A program made the position numbers and the translations under genes. The notes under the pieces are model-generated. The model was not told the origin of the DNA and made no database searches. It was given only the letters and a program-made list of their open reading frames with translations. From the NCBI GenBank assembly GCA_030641605.1, contig DAOWHD010000053.1, positions 1-8,782 on the forward strand: a stretch of DNA of 8,782 nucleotides, read 5' to 3'. Positions 5,540 through 8,782 of the stretch are shown piece after piece. Source of the stretch: Thermoplasmata archaeon (lineage in GTDB: Archaea > Thermoplasmatota > E2 > DHVEG-1). Positions within the stretch are counted from its first letter, which is position 1. Each line of letters begins with the position of its first letter.

Positions 5540-6446
5540 CAAGAATATGTGCCTGCCGTAACGGCTCAGGATGTTTATATTTGCTAAGATGTTTCACAAT
5601 ATCTAAAGAGGTTTCAAAAGAAATTTTATGACCTGGGGAAACATAAACAGGTTTTTTTGCTCGTTTAGATGAAAACAAGGTATAACCAATTTTTTTATTA
5701 TCCAGCTTAACAGTATTGCCTTCTAATTTTCCACAAAGCATACTTTTTGCAACTCCAATACTTGGAATGTCAAGACTAACACCTACATAAGACGCCAGAC
5801 CAATTCCAAAAGGATGCATCAGTCCATTACCATCAAGCATTAGAACAGAGGGTTTGATATCCAAAATTCCTACTAATTTTTTCACAAATGGTGATTCTCT
5901 AAACGATAAATATGTTGGGATATATGGAAAAAAAGTTTTAGCAAAAACCGTTTTTTCTTCAATGACCTCCTTTGTTTTATAATCCATGACTACACATGCA
6001 CCGCAACAGTCATCAAAATCATTTTTAGGATATGCCACATCAAATCCAGCAACATTTTCTATCTCATCAAAGCCATCGTTGGTATCTACTTTTTTGCTCA
6101 ATTCTATCTGCTTTGATCTAAGTTTCTTTAAAGGATAATCAGTTTTGAAATCATCAAACAATATATTTTCAAAATCAACAATTTGGCCGTCCTCAACAGA
6201 TATATTATCCTGTTTCAACCTTCTAATTTTGTCATCTATGCCCAGTCCAAATCCGCCAAGTCGGCCATCTAAATAAACTATTTTAAAACAAGGCATAGTA
6301 TCAGCATCAGGATTTTGATTCATCATCCTTCCAACCGCCCTTGCAGCACGTATATCCCCCAATGCCTTTGCTACATTCCCATATGTAGAAACATTTCCGT
6401 TGGGGATCTGTCGTACCAAATCATATGTATACTCAAAAAGATTCAT
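5520..6446 (-). CDS. Fusion of an O6-alkylguanine-DNA alkyltransferase-like domain with endonuclease V
   Basis: Residues 1-90 match the C-terminal, DNA-binding half of AGT/MGMT: IPNGNVSTYGNVAKALG (14-30), the RAVG arginine-finger region (36-39), then the active-site loop M-PCFK-IV with Cys53. The normal loop is PCHRV, so the histidine that activates the cysteine is Phe54 and Arg is Lys55. The later Glu of the LLxxEG motif appears as Asp. Residues 110-308 are endonuclease V, which cuts near deaminated adenine (hypoxanthine): GFDVAYP with Asp136, SFRE with Glu184, LDGNGLMHP with Asp205, GVAKS with Lys234 and YVSPGH near 268-273. The catalytic acidic residues are present. A similar fusion in Ferroplasma acidarmanus was reported as bifunctional. 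EndoV activity is likely; alkyl transfer is uncertain because of the altered loop. The protein has no N-terminal AGT subdomain. Confidence 0.9.
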   Translation of the reverse strand: MNLFEYTYDLVRQIPNGNVSTYGNVAKALGDIRAARAVGRMMNQNPDADTMPCFKIVYLDGRLGGFGLGIDDKIRRLKQDNISVEDGQIVDFENILFDDFKTDYPLKKLRSKQIELSKKVDTNDGFDEIENVAGFDVAYPKNDFDDCCGACVVMDYKTKEVIEEKTVFAKTFFPYIPTYLSFRESPFVKKLVGILDIKPSVLMLDGNGLMHPFGIGLASYVGVSLDIPSIGVAKSMLCGKLEGNTVKLDNKKIGYTLFSSKRAKKPVYVSPGHKISFETSLDIVKHLSKYKHPEPLRQAHILATTSLK

Positions 6447-6464
6447 AAATAGGAAAGCAACTAC

Positions 6465-6482
6465 GTTTTGTAAATAGTTTTC
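6465..6482. promoter_or_regulatory. Divergent promoter region of the AGT-EndoV and MBL genes
   Basis: Only 69 bp separate the two start codons. TTTGTAAATAG (6467-6477) can serve as TATA on the plus strand, with a start near 6500 and a leader of about 16 nt to the MBL gene. The same bases read on the minus strand as CTATTTACAAA, about 28 bp before the AGT-EndoV ATG, which would make that mRNA leaderless. No ribosome binding site precedes the minus-strand ATG, in line with this. One TATA-like stretch may therefore serve both genes, so they could compete for TBP. Confidence 0.4.
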
Positions 6483-6515
6483 TTTGAAAAAAAATCTAAA
6501 ACATAGCGGGATAAA

Positions 6516-7286
6516 ATGAATAAAATCAAGTTTCTAGGGACCGCTGGTGCACGTTTCGTTGTTACCAAGCAGTTACGAAAATCTGGAGGGTTATGGCTAA
6601 CACTTGACGATGCAAACGTATTGATCGATCCAGGTCCAGGCTCACTAGTCAGATGTCTTTCGAGTAGACCTAAACTTAACCCTAGAGATCTTGACGGTAT
6701 AATATTGACACATCGACATATCGATCATTCAAATGACATCAACATAATGATAGAAGCCATGACTAATGGAGGGTTCAAGAAAAAAGGAGTGGTCTTTGCT
6801 CCAACTGACGCACTTGAAGACGATCCGGTCATTCTGAAATATGTAAGAGATCATGTTGAAAACATTGAAATTTTAAAAGAAAAAGGGATCTATAATATAG
6901 GCAATATCTCTTTTTCGACACCCATCAAACACATTCATGGGGTTGAAACCTATGGTCTAAACATTCACGGAAAAGATTGCTTGATTTCACTGGTTACCGA
7001 TACAAAATACTTTGATGGACTTGAATCCTATTATACGGGCGACATACTCATTCTCAATGTCGTATTATTGGAAGGTAAGGAACACATAATGCATCTTTCA
7101 CTCAAAGATGCGGAGAAAATAATTACTGTCAATAAACCAAAGTTAAGCATTCTTACACATTTTGGCATGACAATGATAAAGGCAAAGCCTTGGGAAATCG
7201 CAGAGCAACTTTCTGATAAATTAGGGGTTAAAGTTATCGCTGCTAGCGATGGTATGGAAATAGATATCGACCAGTATAAATTCTAA
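6516..7286 (+). CDS. MBL-fold metallo-hydrolase
   Basis: The 256-aa product has the metallo-beta-lactamase fold with the zinc motif THRHIDH (His66, His68, Asp70, His71) after the strand VLIDPGPG (35-42). Further likely metal ligands are His141 (IHGVE), Asp162 (VTDT) and His215 (LTHFG). With two zinc ions it should hydrolyse a phosphodiester, ester or similar bond. The early GTAGARF loop and the HLSLKDAEKII stretch near 193-203 resemble the RNase Z/PhnP-like part of the superfamily more than the glyoxalase II part. The exosite of true tRNase Z is not evident, so I do not claim tRNA processing. The start has only a weak upstream AGCGGGA. The stop overlaps the convergent phzF-like stop by 4 bp. 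The substrate is unknown. Confidence 0.85.
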   Translation: MNKIKFLGTAGARFVVTKQLRKSGGLWLTLDDANVLIDPGPGSLVRCLSSRPKLNPRDLDGIILTHRHIDHSNDINIMIEAMTNGGFKKKGVVFAPTDALEDDPVILKYVRDHVENIEILKEKGIYNIGNISFSTPIKHIHGVETYGLNIHGKDCLISLVTDTKYFDGLESYYTGDILILNVVLLEGKEHIMHLSLKDAEKIITVNKPKLSILTHFGMTMIKAKPWEIAEQLSDKLGVKVIAASDGMEIDIDQYKF

Positions 7287-8155
7287 TCAATTTCGCTTTC
7301 TTCAACTATCTTAGCCATTCCTCCAACCTTTACCCCCGTCTTTTCTAGTTCTACAAATACCCTTCCCGGCCTTCCAATTATATCTCCCTGTTCACACATT
7401 AAACTCTTGTCTTTGATGATTCCGTTTTTTAGAAGATAACTGCAAACAGCACCATTTGCAGTACCAGTGACAGGATCTTCATTTATACCATATAACGGTG
7501 CAAAATTTCTTGCATGATATATTGAACTGGATTCAATGGTATCAAAAGTAAAAAGATGAAAACTTCCAACGCCTAACTTGGCACATATTTTTCTAATTTT
7601 TTCGAAATTTGGCCTAATTTCTTTGAGAGTATCAAAAGAATGTATAGATAAAGGCAAAGTAAAAAGTCCTGTTGAAACAATTTGTTTTGGAAGTGAATCA
7701 TCAATTCCATCTACCGAAATGTTTAACGAATCAGCAATTACTGATATATCTAAATATATATCTTTAAACTCTGATTTTCCTTGGGCCATCATTACCCGTT
7801 CAACCTTTCCATTATCATTGAAACATATGTCTACCGGCAAAATCCCTGCCTTTGTCTCTTGAGTTACATGCACGTTTTTACCCTCTGAAAGTGCCCCTTT
7901 TACTGCAAGTGTAAAAAATGTTGCAACTGTTGCATGTCCACAGAGATCTACTTCAATTTCTGGTGAGAAAAACCTCACTTTGTAATCTGCGTTTTCACTT
8001 GGAAAAACAAAAGCAGTCTCAGAAACTTTCAATGTCTTTGAGATATATTTCATCTGCTCGTCAGTTAAATCTGGAGAATCTAAAACAACGCCAGCAGGGT
8101 TCCCTCCCCCTATTGATTCAGTAAACGCATTAACTTTCTTAACGCTAATTTTCAT
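7283..8155 (-). CDS. PhzF-family isomerase/epimerase-like protein
   Basis: The 290-aa product matches the PhzF fold of two similar barrels: GGGNPAGVVLD (16-26), VSETAFVF with the likely catalytic Glu46, FFSPEIEVDLCGHATVATF (62-80), EDPVTGTANGAVCSYL (226-241, with Asp227 and the Gly-rich loop) and EQGDIIGRPGRVFVEL (255-270). The family is related to diaminopimelate epimerase but uses an acid instead of paired cysteines. PhzF itself acts in phenazine synthesis, but homologues are widespread in organisms that make no phenazine, so that function is not implied. An AAGGA (about 8163-8168) lies upstream of the ATG. The lplA stop lies 38 bp upstream on the same strand, so the genes may be an operon, although a TATA-like AAATTTAT in the gap could also give phzF its own promoter. 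Confidence 0.88.
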   Translation of the reverse strand: MKISVKKVNAFTESIGGGNPAGVVLDSPDLTDEQMKYISKTLKVSETAFVFPSENADYKVRFFSPEIEVDLCGHATVATFFTLAVKGALSEGKNVHVTQETKAGILPVDICFNDNGKVERVMMAQGKSEFKDIYLDISVIADSLNISVDGIDDSLPKQIVSTGLFTLPLSIHSFDTLKEIRPNFEKIRKICAKLGVGSFHLFTFDTIESSSIYHARNFAPLYGINEDPVTGTANGAVCSYLLKNGIIKDKSLMCEQGDIIGRPGRVFVELEKTGVKVGGMAKIVEESEID

Positions 8156-8175
8156 AATTCAATCCTTTGTGATTC

Positions 8176-8190
8176 GCATAAATTTATTTC
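8176..8190 (-). promoter_or_regulatory. Possible promoter of the phzF-like gene in the lplA-phzF gap
   Basis: Read on the minus strand, ATAAATTTATGC lies about 29 bp before the phzF-like ATG, so transcription from it would be nearly leaderless. This conflicts with the presence of an AAGGA site, which suits read-through from lplA. Both modes may operate. Confidence 0.3.
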
Positions 8191-8193
8191 CCA

Positions 8194-8782
8194 TTACCTT
8201 CTATGATTCCAATCTGCTGCCGAGAAACATTCCTCTTCAAACTTTTTTGTAAGCTCTTTCTCTTCTTCCGTTAACGTTCCCTTTACAAGTTCAACATTGA
8301 ATTCTTGCTCAAAACCAATCTTCATAGCATGAGCGATTTCTTCAAATAAAACTTCCTTTCCTAAAACATGTTTTATTGAAGTGACTCGCTCTTTTACATC
8401 AGATATGAGCTTATCTTTTATCTTCTCGTTTGGCACCTTAAGAAGAGAGAACATCTTTTCAACATCAACATCTGTTAGTACAGTCCCATGCTGAAGTACT
8501 GTTTTTGCCTTACGCGTCTGGGCATTTCCGGAAATCTTTTTTCCATTTGTAATAATATCATTAATCGGAACGTATGTACTTTTAATTCCCAAATTTTCCA
8601 AACCTTTCATTACTGCACCACATATTTTACCATAACTTTCCATTATGTTTTTTGGAATGGCACGATGAGATTCAGAAATAACTATACTGTACGTCAATTC
8701 CTTTTCATGATAAACTGCCCCACCGCCAGTGATTCTTCGAACGTAATCAACACCTAATTTTTTGCACACATCCAGATCTATC
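8194..8782 (-). CDS. lplA: Lipoate-protein ligase A, catalytic domain (5' end off the right edge)
   Basis: The reading frame stays open to the right edge, so the GTG at 8769 is internal (encoded ...IDLDVCKKLG) and the N-terminus is missing. The family signature RRITGGGAVYH is present, followed by LTYSIVIS, GKKISGNAQTR with the expected catalytic lysine, and QHGTVLTDVD. The enzyme activates lipoate with ATP and attaches it to a lysine of carrier proteins such as GcvH or E2 subunits. The protein ends at ADWNHRR soon after the catalytic domain, without the C-terminal accessory domain of E. coli LplA. In Thermoplasma the missing part is a separate protein, LplB, needed for activation; a matching gene may lie beyond this window. 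The archaeal two-part form is therefore likely, but not proven here. Confidence 0.9.
   Translation of the reverse strand, partial: IDLDVCKKLGVDYVRRITGGGAVYHEKELTYSIVISESHRAIPKNIMESYGKICGAVMKGLENLGIKSTYVPINDIITNGKKISGNAQTRKAKTVLQHGTVLTDVDVEKMFSLLKVPNEKIKDKLISDVKERVTSIKHVLGKEVLFEEIAHAMKIGFEQEFNVELVKGTLTEEEKELTKKFEEECFSAADWNHRR

Noticed and set aside
6516..7286. tRNase Z
   Set aside because: The zinc motifs fit the superfamily, but no exosite insertion is evident and no tRNA gene is nearby, so the name would overstate the evidence.
7283..8155. Phenazine biosynthesis
   Set aside because: PhzF homologues are common without phenazine pathways, and no other phz gene is present.
8767..8769. GTG as the lipoate ligase start
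   Set aside because: The frame continues upstream to the window edge with family-like residues, so the gene is simply cut by the edge.

Overview
The window reads as archaeal chromosome. It carries a three-OB-fold RPA with its partner protein, an archaeal-type D-aminoacyl-tRNA deacylase (DTD2/DtdA), a lipoate ligase that ends without the accessory domain, TATA/BRE-like promoters instead of -35/-10 boxes, and T-rich tracts as the likely terminators. An alkylguanine-transferase domain fused to endonuclease V is an architecture described from Ferroplasma, so Thermoplasmatota is the best guess. The window alone cannot fix the lineage. By eye the DNA is AT-rich, and GGAGG-type ribosome binding sites precede several genes.

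Left part (1-917): the 3' end of a winged-helix regulator enters from the left edge. About 630 bp without a convincing gene follow. This stretch holds a GC-richer patch that may be a structured RNA (about 340-480), a helically phased array of GACAT repeats (523-583), a perfect 15-bp inverted repeat (710-748), several TATA-like boxes, and a 23-codon upstream reading frame with its own ribosome binding site that overlaps the start of the RPA gene.

Replication/repair operon (918-3133): RPA (433 aa from the corrected start at 918) and the RPA-associated protein overlap by ATGA and should be co-transcribed and translationally coupled. A T-rich terminator-like tract follows.

Small genes (3258-4605): a 105-aa protein with a predicted SH3-like barrel, a 63-aa protein with two membrane helices, a single-domain YigZ/IMPACT protein on the minus strand, and a doubtful short basic reading frame.

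Right part (4652-8782): DtdA on the plus strand converges with, and overlaps, the AGT-EndoV fusion on the minus strand. That gene diverges from an MBL-fold hydrolase across a 69-bp promoter region. The hydrolase in turn converges with, and overlaps, a PhzF-family isomerase. Upstream of phzF on the same strand is lplA, cut by the right edge. The proteins mix DNA maintenance (RPA, AGT-EndoV), translation quality control (DtdA) and cofactor metabolism (LplA), typical of compact core archaeal chromosome. I see no transposase, integrase, CRISPR array, tRNA, rRNA or recognisable defence system. The most unusual content is the 285-917 region and the altered active site of the AGT domain.
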